This document shows, one piece after another, positions 1-6,653 of a DNA stretch of 38,152 bases; the stretch's first letter is position 1, and every line of letters starts with the position of its first letter. This DNA is from Akkermansiaceae bacterium UBA6138 (GTDB taxonomy: Bacteria; Verrucomicrobiota; Verrucomicrobiia; Verrucomicrobiales; DEV007), in assembly GCA_002422425.1 (NCBI GenBank), contig DIVG01000089.1, positions 1 through 38,152 on the forward strand, written 5' to 3'. The notes beneath the pieces are model-generated. The model was not told the DNA's origin, searched no databases, and saw only the letters and a program-made list of their open reading frames with translations. Position numbers and translations under genes: made by a program.

Positions 1-2
1 GG

Positions 3-116
3 AGTGAGCGGGGGAGTGAGCGGGGCACTGGTGAACGGCAGTGGCTGGCGAGGCTGGCGAGGGCGGAAAGCGGCGGTACTGAAGTGGGCGGTTCTGAGGA
101 GGAGGTTGCGGTGTGA
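3..116 (+). CDS. Possible C-terminal tail of a gene entering from the left
   Basis: Frame 3 is open from the window edge to a TGA at 114-116. It reads as a charged, low-complexity tail (ending ESGGTEVGGSEEEVAV), which would suit a disordered protein C-terminus. No domain is visible and the stretch is too short to identify. Another frame is open from 4 to 327, but it runs into the tandem repeat and looks non-coding. Only sequence to the left of the window can decide this. Confidence 0.2.
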   Translation, partial: SERGSERGTGERQWLARLARAESGGTEVGGSEEEVAV

Positions 117-229
117 TACCGGTAACTTAGCGGTTTTGTTTGGATTCGAAAGGCGGGGCACCGTAATCAATGTGCCTCGCATGACCTTTCGCCACGGTTA
201 TTACACTATTTTCGGCGTCCTTCAGATAT

Positions 230-410
230 CAGATAATTTGCCTGTCCCTGTCCCTCGTCAGATAATTTGCCTGTCTCTGTCCCTGTTTGCCTGTCCCTGT
301 TCCTCGGTCCTGTCCCTCGTCAGATAATTTGCCTGTCTCTGTCCCTGTTTGCCTGTCCCTGTTCCTCGGTCCCTGTTCCTCGTGAGACAATCTGCCTGTT
401 CCTGACCCTT
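230..410. repeat. Imperfect tandem repeat rich in CCTGTCCCTG
   Basis: Units that begin CAGATAATTTGCCTGTC start at 230, 259 and 321. The first is 29 nt long, the next two are 62 and 63 nt, and a decayed fourth copy (GAGACAATCTGCCTGTTCCT) starts at 384. Inside the long units the sub-motif TGCCTGTCCCTG or a variant recurs, mixed with TCCCTCGT and TTCCTCGG. Copies are directly adjacent with no unique spacers. The pyrimidine-rich strand bias and the TGCCTGTCCC core resemble extragenic palindrome/REP-like families found in many genomes, but no nearby transposase is visible. It lies between a possible gene end and a DoxX-like gene. Confidence 0.75.
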
Positions 411-627
411 TCGGTGGACTAGGCTTCGGGGGGATCAAAGGAAAGATCGGGAGATGGTCAGGCGGCGGGAAGAAATTCGCCGAAACGCTCGACGAGAGCG
501 AGAAACCATAAGGCCCCGGCGCGAGTCCAGCAGCGCGTGTTTTGATTTTCAAAGAGGTGCTTTCGGGAATTTAGGTTAAGGTCATTTCGCGAAGTGGCTT
601 AAGTCAAATCCCCCGAATATCATTTCT
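411..627. other. Non-coding stretch between the repeat and the DoxX-like gene
   Basis: Together with 117-229 and the repeat, this makes up about 510 bases without a convincing gene. At 155-178 there is a weak stem (GGGGCAC with GTGCCTC, one G-U pair) without a T-tract. A short open frame ends at TAA near 512 but starts inside the repeat and has no recognisable product. I see no strong promoter for the gene at 628. Confidence 0.4.
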
Positions 628-966
628 TTGAACACGGTTCTTGTTGTTTTCTCCTCGGTTTCGTTTCTCGTTTACGGATCGCTTTGTTTTTTCTCAAGGC
701 ACATGGAGGAGGAATTCGCCCGATATCCCCTTCGATTGCATCGATTTTTGGTGGGGGCGCTGCAAGGGGCGGCGGGAATCGGCTTGCTCGCCGGTCTCGT
801 CGAACCGTGGATGGGCCGCGCCGCGGCGGCCGGCCTCGCGCTGATGATGCTCGCGGCCGTCGGCGTGCGGATCCGAATCAAGGATACCCCTGTTCAGACC
901 CTACCCGCGCTTCTCTTCCTCGCGCTCAACGCCTACCTCTGCCTCGCCGGGTTCGGCCCCCGCTGA
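628..966 (+). CDS. DoxX-like small integral membrane protein
   Basis: A 112-residue protein that is almost entirely hydrophobic, with about four predicted membrane segments (around residues 3-21, 40-58, 63-80 and 88-107). This matches the size and layout of the DoxX/DoxX-like family, which are small inner-membrane proteins of mostly unknown role. The start used here is TTG at 628. The first in-frame ATG, at 703, would remove the first membrane helix, so TTG is preferred. The motif EEFARY after helix 1 and the pattern R-I-K-D...LPALL near the C-terminus are shared with the convergent neighbour at 970-1332, so the two are paralogues. Only 3 bp separate their stop codons. Function is unknown. 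Confidence 0.7.
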   Translation: MNTVLVVFSSVSFLVYGSLCFFSRHMEEEFARYPLRLHRFLVGALQGAAGIGLLAGLVEPWMGRAAAAGLALMMLAAVGVRIRIKDTPVQTLPALLFLALNAYLCLAGFGPR

Positions 967-969
967 AAG

Positions 970-1332
970 TCAGAGCAGGGCGATGGCAGCGCACATGGCG
1001 AGGACAAGGAGGGATGGCAGCGCTTTGCGCAACGGATCCCTCACCCTGAGGTGCATGGCGAAGGCCCCCAGCATGAGCAGGCTCATCCCCGCCGCCGCCG
1101 GCCGGGCCAGTGGCGGAATCCAAAGGGAAGCCAAAAGCGCCAAAGCCAGTCCCACTTTGAGAACTCCAACGAGACCCATGAACCAGAAGGGCAGCCCGTA
1201 GGCGGCAAACTCTTCCCGCAGGGTCTTTGCCTCGCCACCGCGGTAAGGGGTCGATTTTCCGGAGCGCAGGAGCCAGACATTGAGAATCCCCAGCGCCACA
1301 ATCAGTTTTAATGCAATGAGAAGGAAGTCCAT
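970..1332 (-). CDS. DoxX-like small integral membrane protein (paralogue of 628-966)
   Basis: A 120-residue hydrophobic protein with four likely membrane helices (about 3-21, 49-70, 76-93 and 102-120) and the DoxX-like family layout. It shares EEFAAY, a V-R-D...LPSLL block and overall spacing with the convergent gene at 628-966. It lies 45 bp downstream of cysQ on the same strand, so it is probably the last gene of the leftward unit that begins at 5236. The ATG at 1330-1332 is the natural start because helix 1 begins immediately after it. Function is unknown; some DoxX relatives have been linked to thiol or oxidative stress, but nothing here shows that. Confidence 0.75.
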   Translation of the reverse strand: MDFLLIALKLIVALGILNVWLLRSGKSTPYRGGEAKTLREEFAAYGLPFWFMGLVGVLKVGLALALLASLWIPPLARPAAAGMSLLMLGAFAMHLRVRDPLRKALPSLLVLAMCAAIALL

Positions 1333-1377
1333 GAGAGTGAGTGGATCGATTCGGCGTTACCTTTTGCCTACCGGAGG

Positions 1378-2154
1378 CTATTCCACGATAAAGTGGGGAT
1401 TGAGCAGGCTCTCCTTGTTGTAGAGAAGAGGCTGATCGGTTCCGTGGGCAACGACACGGCGGCCGGCCTCGAGAGCGACGGCGTGCGCGGCGGCGGTGTC
1501 CCACTCCATTGTGGGCCCGAGACGGGGATAAACGTCGGCGGCGCCCTCGGCAACGAGGCAGAGCTTGAGGGAACTGCCCGCCGAGATGAACTCAACGGTT
1601 TTCCCCCCGGTCTCGAGATCCGAGATAAAATCACGCACTTCGTCCGTGAGGTGGGAGCGACTCGCCACCACCGTAACAGAGGACTTCGTGGAGTAATGCT
1701 CCCCGCCGTCAATTCGGACGGGGGCGGCACCATCCGACGACTTCCACGCCCCCTTCCCTTCGGAGGCATAGTAGAGGTGGTCCCCGACGGGCTGATAGAC
1801 GACTCCGAGGACGGGCCTCCGGCCCTTCACCAGGGCGATATTGACGGTAAATTCCCCGTTTCGCTTGATAAATTCCTTGGTCCCGTCGAGCGGATCAACA
1901 AGCCAGAAATAATCCCAGTCCCTGCGTTCCTCATAAGCAAGGGGGCGCATCTCTTCCGATATAATCGGAACACCCGGATAAAGGCGTTCGAGCGCCGCCA
2001 CAATGACCGCGTTCGAACGGCGATCCGCCTCGGTGAGAGGGGACTTGTCGTCTTTGGTATCCACGGAGAACTCGGCACCGTAAACGTCGAGTATGGCGAG
2101 GCCCGCTTCCCGCGCGATGCGATGGATATCCTCAATCTTGATCCCTTCTATCAT
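1378..2154 (-). CDS. cysQ: 3'(2'),5'-bisphosphate nucleotidase CysQ
   Basis: Hydrolyses 3'-phosphoadenosine 5'-phosphate (PAP) to AMP, recycling a by-product of sulfate assimilation; it is a magnesium-dependent member of the inositol monophosphatase family. The 258-residue protein has the family motifs in order: PIISEE (metal-ligand glutamates near residue 67), DPLDGTKEFI (87-96, metal ligands and nucleophile-activating site) and WDTAAAHA (218-225). The ATG at 2154 is chosen because a longer open frame would overlap the end of the kinase-like gene, and because the N-terminal helix of CysQ begins right after it. It lies 50 bp downstream of the kinase-like gene on the same strand. No other sulfate-assimilation gene is nearby, so its placement here is not explained by pathway clustering. 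Confidence 0.93.
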   Translation of the reverse strand: MIEGIKIEDIHRIAREAGLAILDVYGAEFSVDTKDDKSPLTEADRRSNAVIVAALERLYPGVPIISEEMRPLAYEERRDWDYFWLVDPLDGTKEFIKRNGEFTVNIALVKGRRPVLGVVYQPVGDHLYYASEGKGAWKSSDGAAPVRIDGGEHYSTKSSVTVVASRSHLTDEVRDFISDLETGGKTVEFISAGSSLKLCLVAEGAADVYPRLGPTMEWDTAAAHAVALEAGRRVVAHGTDQPLLYNKESLLNPHFIVE

Positions 2155-2204
2155 ACGGGACCAACGAAGCTCGCCCGGGGCATAAGTCAACGCGGGAAAA
2201 CGGC

Positions 2205-4877
2205 TCAGGGCAGACGCATGAGCTGCTCGGAAGTCCATTTCACCGCCTGGGCGGCGTCGGAGTCTTCCGGATGGGCAACGATAAAGTTCTGCCACTCGGC
2301 ACGGGCGAGTTCGAGGTGTTTTTTGGCTTCGGAGTTGTCTCCGGCTTTGACACAGGCGAATCCGACCATACCGCGGGCACGGGCGAGGGACCGCTGATAT
2401 TCGGCAACCTTCTGGCCAGACCCGGAAAGTTTCTCAAGGACGGTGATTGCCTCTTTGAGGGGAATCCGCGACTCATCGAATTTACCGGAGTCACCAAGCA
2501 ATTCGGCAAGATGGGCCAGTCGCTGTGAGTAGGAAAATTGCACATCAGGAGCGATCGCGGTGTTACCGTCGATGATGGGTTTAAGAGTCGCGATCGCTTT
2601 TTGCTCGAGCACGATGGCATTTTTGAGCCTTCCTCCATCCCGTTGATTCCGCGAGAGCGCCCCGTATATGTCCGCGAGAGTCTTGAGAAAGGCGGACTCG
2701 TAGGGGTTGGCGGCAACGACGGCGCCGAGGACTTCAGCAGCGTTCTCGAGTTTTTCGAAATCATTCGAGAGAAGACCAAGGCGGGCAAGGCTGTTCCCGA
2801 GACCGAGCTGATAGGCGTCGACAGCGGCATCCAGCTTGACGGCCTGCGCAAAAAGATCGCTCGACTGCTGATAGGCCTTGCGGGCGCTCTCGATATCCCG
2901 GGTGGCCTCGAGCACTCTTCCGCTGAGACTGAAGGATCGGGCGATGGCTCCGATGATGCGATGATCCTGCGGAGCCTGCTTCTGCATCTCGGTGAGCTGC
3001 ACCCCGATGGAGAGCGCCGCATCGAGTGCGGCTTCCTGCCGATTCATCGCGAATTCACATTCGACGATGTCGAGTGAATTGCCGTGAATGTTAAGCGCGG
3101 CGGTAAGGGCATCGCCCGGCGAAAGGGCCCGCGCCTCGGTCCAAAAACGGGAAGATTCGGTAAAGTAGTGCCTCGCGACCGAGTATTGTCCGGAGGCGAT
3201 CGCGAGCTGACCGAGAGAACTTTTGGATATGGCAATCTTCCTTACAAACTCCGGATCGGAAGTCGTGGAATCCTCAAGAAGAGCGGTATAGCGGCGCTCC
3301 GCCTCACCGAAAGAGGCGAGGGCTTTGGGAAACTCGCCCATTTCTTTGTAGATCTGGCCAAGGTAAAAAAGGGCATTCGCGGTGGAGACGATGAAGTCGG
3401 GAGCGTCGCCATAAACGTCCACGAGACGCTCGTAGTGCTTCTTCCCCTCCACAAGAGCGAGGGATCGTCCGACGCGAAACTCCTCGATGTCAGAGTCCCG
3501 GTTCTCAAGCACAAGTCGGAAAAACCGATCTCCGTTCTCCTGCGCCTGCCGCAAAATCTGACGGGCGAGCTTGGCCTCGCCGAGGAGACTGCTTTTCGAG
3601 TTTTCGACCGAATCCAACTCGGATTTAAGTTGCTCGGTTCTATTTTGCAGATCAAGCCGCTGCCTCCGATAGGCGGCGGCGGCCTTATCTACTTCGGACT
3701 GGGTTTTCTTCAGATCGTCCTGCACCTGGAGCTCCATCTCCCGCATCTTAACCATGGTCAAGAGGGAGAAACCGGTCAGGCAAAGCACCGCCGCCATCGA
3801 GGCGACGGCAATCGCCTTCCATCGCTCGACCGGCTTTGGCCGGATCGGGAGGGGAACGGTTCGCGCCGGCGCAGCTTTCTCCGGGGAGACTTCGCTGGAA
3901 GCCACACTCTCGGCCGGAGAGGCGTCCGCTGATTCGGCGTTGATTTCGCCGACGGGACTGATCGATTCCCCGGAGATCATCCGGGCGACCTCTGCCATCG
4001 TCGCGGGCCGGTCCGAAGGATCAAAACGGAGGCAGTGACTGATGACTCTGCGCAGCTGTTTCTCGCGCTCATCCGGGGATTCATCGGGCCATTCGACCGA
4101 TTTCTCGGCATCGAGTTGCCGGAGAAAGTGCTCTGAAACCGCCGTCAGCTCGCCTGCCGCAATGGCGGGGGCGGAGTTGAGCCACTCGGGGTGGGCCTCG
4201 CATTGCTGCCGGAGCAGATCAAGCCGGGGAAGATGCCCGGTGAGGAGCTGGAAGGCGATGACCCCGAACGTATAGACGTCCCAGCGATTTCCCCGCTCCT
4301 TAGAAAAATCGCCCGTGGCGATCTGTTCGGGGCTTGCGTAGAAAAGCACATCCCCGGCCTCAAGGTGCTGGATACCGCCCATGAAGATCTCACCAAAGTC
4401 GCCAATGCGAAGCTTCTGGCCGCCGTTCGCATCGCCTGTAAGAAAAATACCTGCGGGCCTGAGGCCACCATGGAAGAGCCCGGCGTCGTGAATTTCAGCA
4501 AGTCGTTCGGCAAGATCCCGCACCGTTTCGATGGCCTGCTCGCGCGAAAGCAGGGTCATGAGCCGTTTCAGGGAACTGATCTGCCATTGATCACTATCCC
4601 GCCCCTTCCATCCGTAAAAGGGGAGAACGCAGGCGCTCAGGGTATCCGGACCCTGCATCGCGAAGTCATACACCGGCGAAACTCCCGCGAGCGGACGAGG
4701 ACTTTGGCACAAAGCCTGAAAATACGAGTGGAGTAACCGGTCATTCGTCGCCCGGGCCTTAAAAACCTTGATGACCCGGCGTTTCCCGCCCCGATGGACG
4801 GCGACAAAGGTCCACCCGAAGGGATCTTCCCCGAGGAGCTCTTCATATTGATAGCCGTCTATTTCTGGAAACCGCAT
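2205..4877 (-). CDS. Kinase-like/TPR transmembrane protein, predicted pseudokinase
   Basis: An 890-residue protein: N-terminal Hanks-type kinase fold (about 1-300), a Pro/Ala/Glu linker, one membrane helix (about 353-376), a coiled coil (about 378-450) and an extracytoplasmic TPR-like helical array to the end. The VAIK-type lysine is present (K37, RVIKVF), as are DFG (160-162), an SPE activation-loop end (182-184) and the helix-F Asp (D200). The catalytic loop reads HGGLRPAGIFL (136-146) instead of HRDLKPxN, so the catalytic Asp and the metal-binding Asn are both missing, and the glycine loop is GEDPFG. A signalling scaffold or ATP-binding sensor is therefore more likely than an active kinase. 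ATG at 4877 is preferred; a TTG at 4931 would overlap the upstream stop by 4 bp, but its 18 extra codons are unlike the rest of the gene. Confidence 0.85.
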   Translation of the reverse strand: MRFPEIDGYQYEELLGEDPFGWTFVAVHRGGKRRVIKVFKARATNDRLLHSYFQALCQSPRPLAGVSPVYDFAMQGPDTLSACVLPFYGWKGRDSDQWQISSLKRLMTLLSREQAIETVRDLAERLAEIHDAGLFHGGLRPAGIFLTGDANGGQKLRIGDFGEIFMGGIQHLEAGDVLFYASPEQIATGDFSKERGNRWDVYTFGVIAFQLLTGHLPRLDLLRQQCEAHPEWLNSAPAIAAGELTAVSEHFLRQLDAEKSVEWPDESPDEREKQLRRVISHCLRFDPSDRPATMAEVARMISGESISPVGEINAESADASPAESVASSEVSPEKAAPARTVPLPIRPKPVERWKAIAVASMAAVLCLTGFSLLTMVKMREMELQVQDDLKKTQSEVDKAAAAYRRQRLDLQNRTEQLKSELDSVENSKSSLLGEAKLARQILRQAQENGDRFFRLVLENRDSDIEEFRVGRSLALVEGKKHYERLVDVYGDAPDFIVSTANALFYLGQIYKEMGEFPKALASFGEAERRYTALLEDSTTSDPEFVRKIAISKSSLGQLAIASGQYSVARHYFTESSRFWTEARALSPGDALTAALNIHGNSLDIVECEFAMNRQEAALDAALSIGVQLTEMQKQAPQDHRIIGAIARSFSLSGRVLEATRDIESARKAYQQSSDLFAQAVKLDAAVDAYQLGLGNSLARLGLLSNDFEKLENAAEVLGAVVAANPYESAFLKTLADIYGALSRNQRDGGRLKNAIVLEQKAIATLKPIIDGNTAIAPDVQFSYSQRLAHLAELLGDSGKFDESRIPLKEAITVLEKLSGSGQKVAEYQRSLARARGMVGFACVKAGDNSEAKKHLELARAEWQNFIVAHPEDSDAAQAVKWTSEQLMRLP

Positions 4878-4927
4878 CTGCTTTGTCTTATACGGGCAAG
4901 CTTCTGTTTTCTTAAGCAATTCCGGTA

Positions 4928-5236
4928 TCAATCATGACCACCCGGAAGGTTTGCCGTTGTGATTCTGATCCATTCGGCGTCAATTTCCGCTTTTTTGATC
5001 TCGGAACGCCCCGCCCGCCGGAACCAGTAGCCGGCATTTCCGAAATCCCCCTCGATGGCGTGGAGGAGGCCGTGAATCCACGAACCCATCGCCGACGGGG
5101 TCTCCTGGGCAATATCATGCGCCTCATCCCACCGGCCAGCCTTCGTCAGCCAGAGCGCCTTAAGCTCGGGGGAGAGACCGGCGGGCGGAGCGCTTTCATC
5201 CCGAATCGATTCGAGAAAGGATTCCATCGTCGTCAT
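4928..5236 (-). CDS. Conserved hypothetical protein, about 100 residues, W-H-G-D-N pattern
   Basis: A 102-residue soluble protein with no signal peptide. It has two helical hairpin-like stretches: KAGRWDEAHDIAQ (about 32-44) and SWIHGLLHAIEGDFGNAGYW (about 51-70), followed by FRRAGR. I recognise this pattern (aromatic, AH-IAQ, W-H, EGD-NA-YW-RRAG) as a widespread conserved hypothetical family; no function is known to me. The pattern is TPR-like in spacing. It is the first gene of the leftward unit, and its stop at 4928-4930 lies about 50 bp upstream of the kinase-like ATG (or overlaps its alternative TTG), so the two are likely co-expressed. ATG at 5236 is used; a second ATG at 5227 is possible. 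Confidence 0.8.
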   Translation of the reverse strand: MTTMESFLESIRDESAPPAGLSPELKALWLTKAGRWDEAHDIAQETPSAMGSWIHGLLHAIEGDFGNAGYWFRRAGRSEIKKAEIDAEWIRITTANLPGGHD

Positions 5237-5279
5237 CGGAAAAGGTTAGATGAGGTAAGTAATCGGGGCAAGGGTGGTT

Positions 5280-5301
5280 TTTTCTCCCTGCCGGGAGAAA
5301 A
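5280..5301. promoter_or_regulatory. Perfect 9-bp inverted repeat in the divergent promoter region
   Basis: TTTTCTCCC (5280-5288) and GGGAGAAAA (5293-5301) flank a TGCC loop. It lies in the 127-bp space between the leftward unit (start 5236) and the Yej-type operon (start 5364). The T-run precedes and the A-run follows the stem on either strand, which is the reverse of an intrinsic terminator, so an operator or an mRNA hairpin is more likely. The role is inferred from position only. Confidence 0.45.
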
Positions 5302-5363
5302 CGCACAGAAGGACTTGTGTGCCCCGTTCCTTTCGTGGATTATCGTGGCTTTTGCTTCTTCTC

Positions 5364-6653
5364 ATGGCTGCCTACTTCATCCGCCGGTTGCTTTTCATCC
5401 CGCCGACTCTGATCGGGATGACGCTGGCCGTTTTTGCCCTGATCCAGTTCACCCCCGGGGGACGCCTCGAAGTGGCGCTCATGGAAGCGAGGATGAAGGA
5501 GGGAGGACGCTCCTCCAACCGGCAGTCTTCGGGACTGACCCCGGGACAGATCCTCAAACTGGAAGAGCAGTTCGGCCACGACAAACCGTTCCACATCGCC
5601 TATCTCGCCTGGCTCGGGGCGGTGCCGAGGGAAGTTAATCGTTCGCGGGCCGAGTTCCCTTCCGAAGCAGTCGAGACTGAGGTGAAAATTCCCGGGACCG
5701 CCGGCGTCGTCACGGTCCGCCGCTCTGCCGAAAACCGCGCCGAGATTCTCGCGGAAGAGGGAATCGAAACAGGCGCCTGGAGAGCCCGCCTCGTCACCCC
5801 GGAAGAGCAACTCCGCCGCTGGCAGAAGCGCAACCCGGGGCAGGAACTCGACGCCCCCCTTCCCTACATGGCGATCCTCTTCCAGCCCCGGTTCAGCGGC
5901 ATTCTCCAGGGAAATCTTGGCGAATCGACCCGCTACTCGGAGCCGGTCTGGGAGATGATGAAACGACGGTTCCCTATCTCTATTTTCTTCGGGGTCGTCT
6001 CTCTGACGCTGACTTACCTGATCTGCATCCCCCTCGGCGTCGTCAAGGCGATTAAACACCGCACCGCGCTCGACAATGTCACGTCGATCATCATCTTTGT
6101 CGGGTATGCGATTCCTGGTTTCGTCTTGGGCGTCTTCCTTGTCGTCGTTTTCGCGGCACGACTGGGCTGGTTCCCGCTCGAAGGATTTGTCAGTCCCGAC
6201 TTCGCCGACCTTAACTTTTGGGGAAAAGCGAAAGACCTCGCCCATCATGCCGCCCTCCCGCTGATCTGCTACATGGTCGGCAGCTTCGCCAGTCTCACGA
6301 TGCTGGTGAAGAACAATCTCATGGATCAACTGGCCTCGGACTACGTGCGAACCGCCGTGGCAAAGGGACTCGACTTCAGGCAGGCGGTCTTCGGTCACGC
6401 CCTGCGGAACGCCTTTATTCCGGCGGCGGCCACGATGGGGCAGGCGCTCACTCTCGTGGTGGGAGGCAGCTTCCTCATCGAGCGCATCTTCGACATCGAC
6501 GGGTTCGGCCTGATGGGGTTCAATGCGCTTCTTGAGCGCGACTCGGCCATCATCATGGGCACCGTCACGATCGGCGGGCTCCTTCTCATGCTGGGGAATG
6601 TGCTTTCCGATCTGATCACCGCCCGCCTCGACCCGCGCATCCGCTTCGAATGA
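5364..6653 (+). CDS. yejB: Yej-type oligopeptide ABC transporter permease (YejB family)
   Basis: First membrane subunit of a peptide importer; E. coli YejABEF takes up microcin C and oligopeptides. The 429-residue protein starts with the typical YFIRRLLFIPPTLIGM block and APGG-like TPGG, then LEEQFGHDKPF, the YejB signature region NLGESTRYSEPVW (184-196), a YAIPGF helix, the cytoplasmic EAA loop (around DYVRTAVAKGLDFRQAV) and the C-terminal LDPRIRFE. Relative to the family there are about 90 extra residues (roughly 86-178) in the first periplasmic loop. ATG at 5364 is chosen over an upstream GTG at 5274 because the canonical N-terminus starts there. Its stop overlaps the next start by 4 bp (ATGA), consistent with translational coupling. 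Confidence 0.9.
   Translation: MAAYFIRRLLFIPPTLIGMTLAVFALIQFTPGGRLEVALMEARMKEGGRSSNRQSSGLTPGQILKLEEQFGHDKPFHIAYLAWLGAVPREVNRSRAEFPSEAVETEVKIPGTAGVVTVRRSAENRAEILAEEGIETGAWRARLVTPEEQLRRWQKRNPGQELDAPLPYMAILFQPRFSGILQGNLGESTRYSEPVWEMMKRRFPISIFFGVVSLTLTYLICIPLGVVKAIKHRTALDNVTSIIIFVGYAIPGFVLGVFLVVVFAARLGWFPLEGFVSPDFADLNFWGKAKDLAHHAALPLICYMVGSFASLTMLVKNNLMDQLASDYVRTAVAKGLDFRQAVFGHALRNAFIPAAATMGQALTLVVGGSFLIERIFDIDGFGLMGFNALLERDSAIIMGTVTIGGLLLMLGNVLSDLITARLDPRIRFE

Noticed and set aside
4..327. Open frame over the left edge and the tandem repeat
   Set aside because: About a third of it is the repeat itself and the rest has no recognisable composition or domain.
230..383. CRISPR array
   Set aside because: Repeat copies adjoin without unique spacers of regular length, and no cas gene is present.
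5274..5363. Upstream GTG extension of the YejB-type gene
   Set aside because: It would add 30 residues, overlap the inverted repeat and precede a canonical N-terminus.
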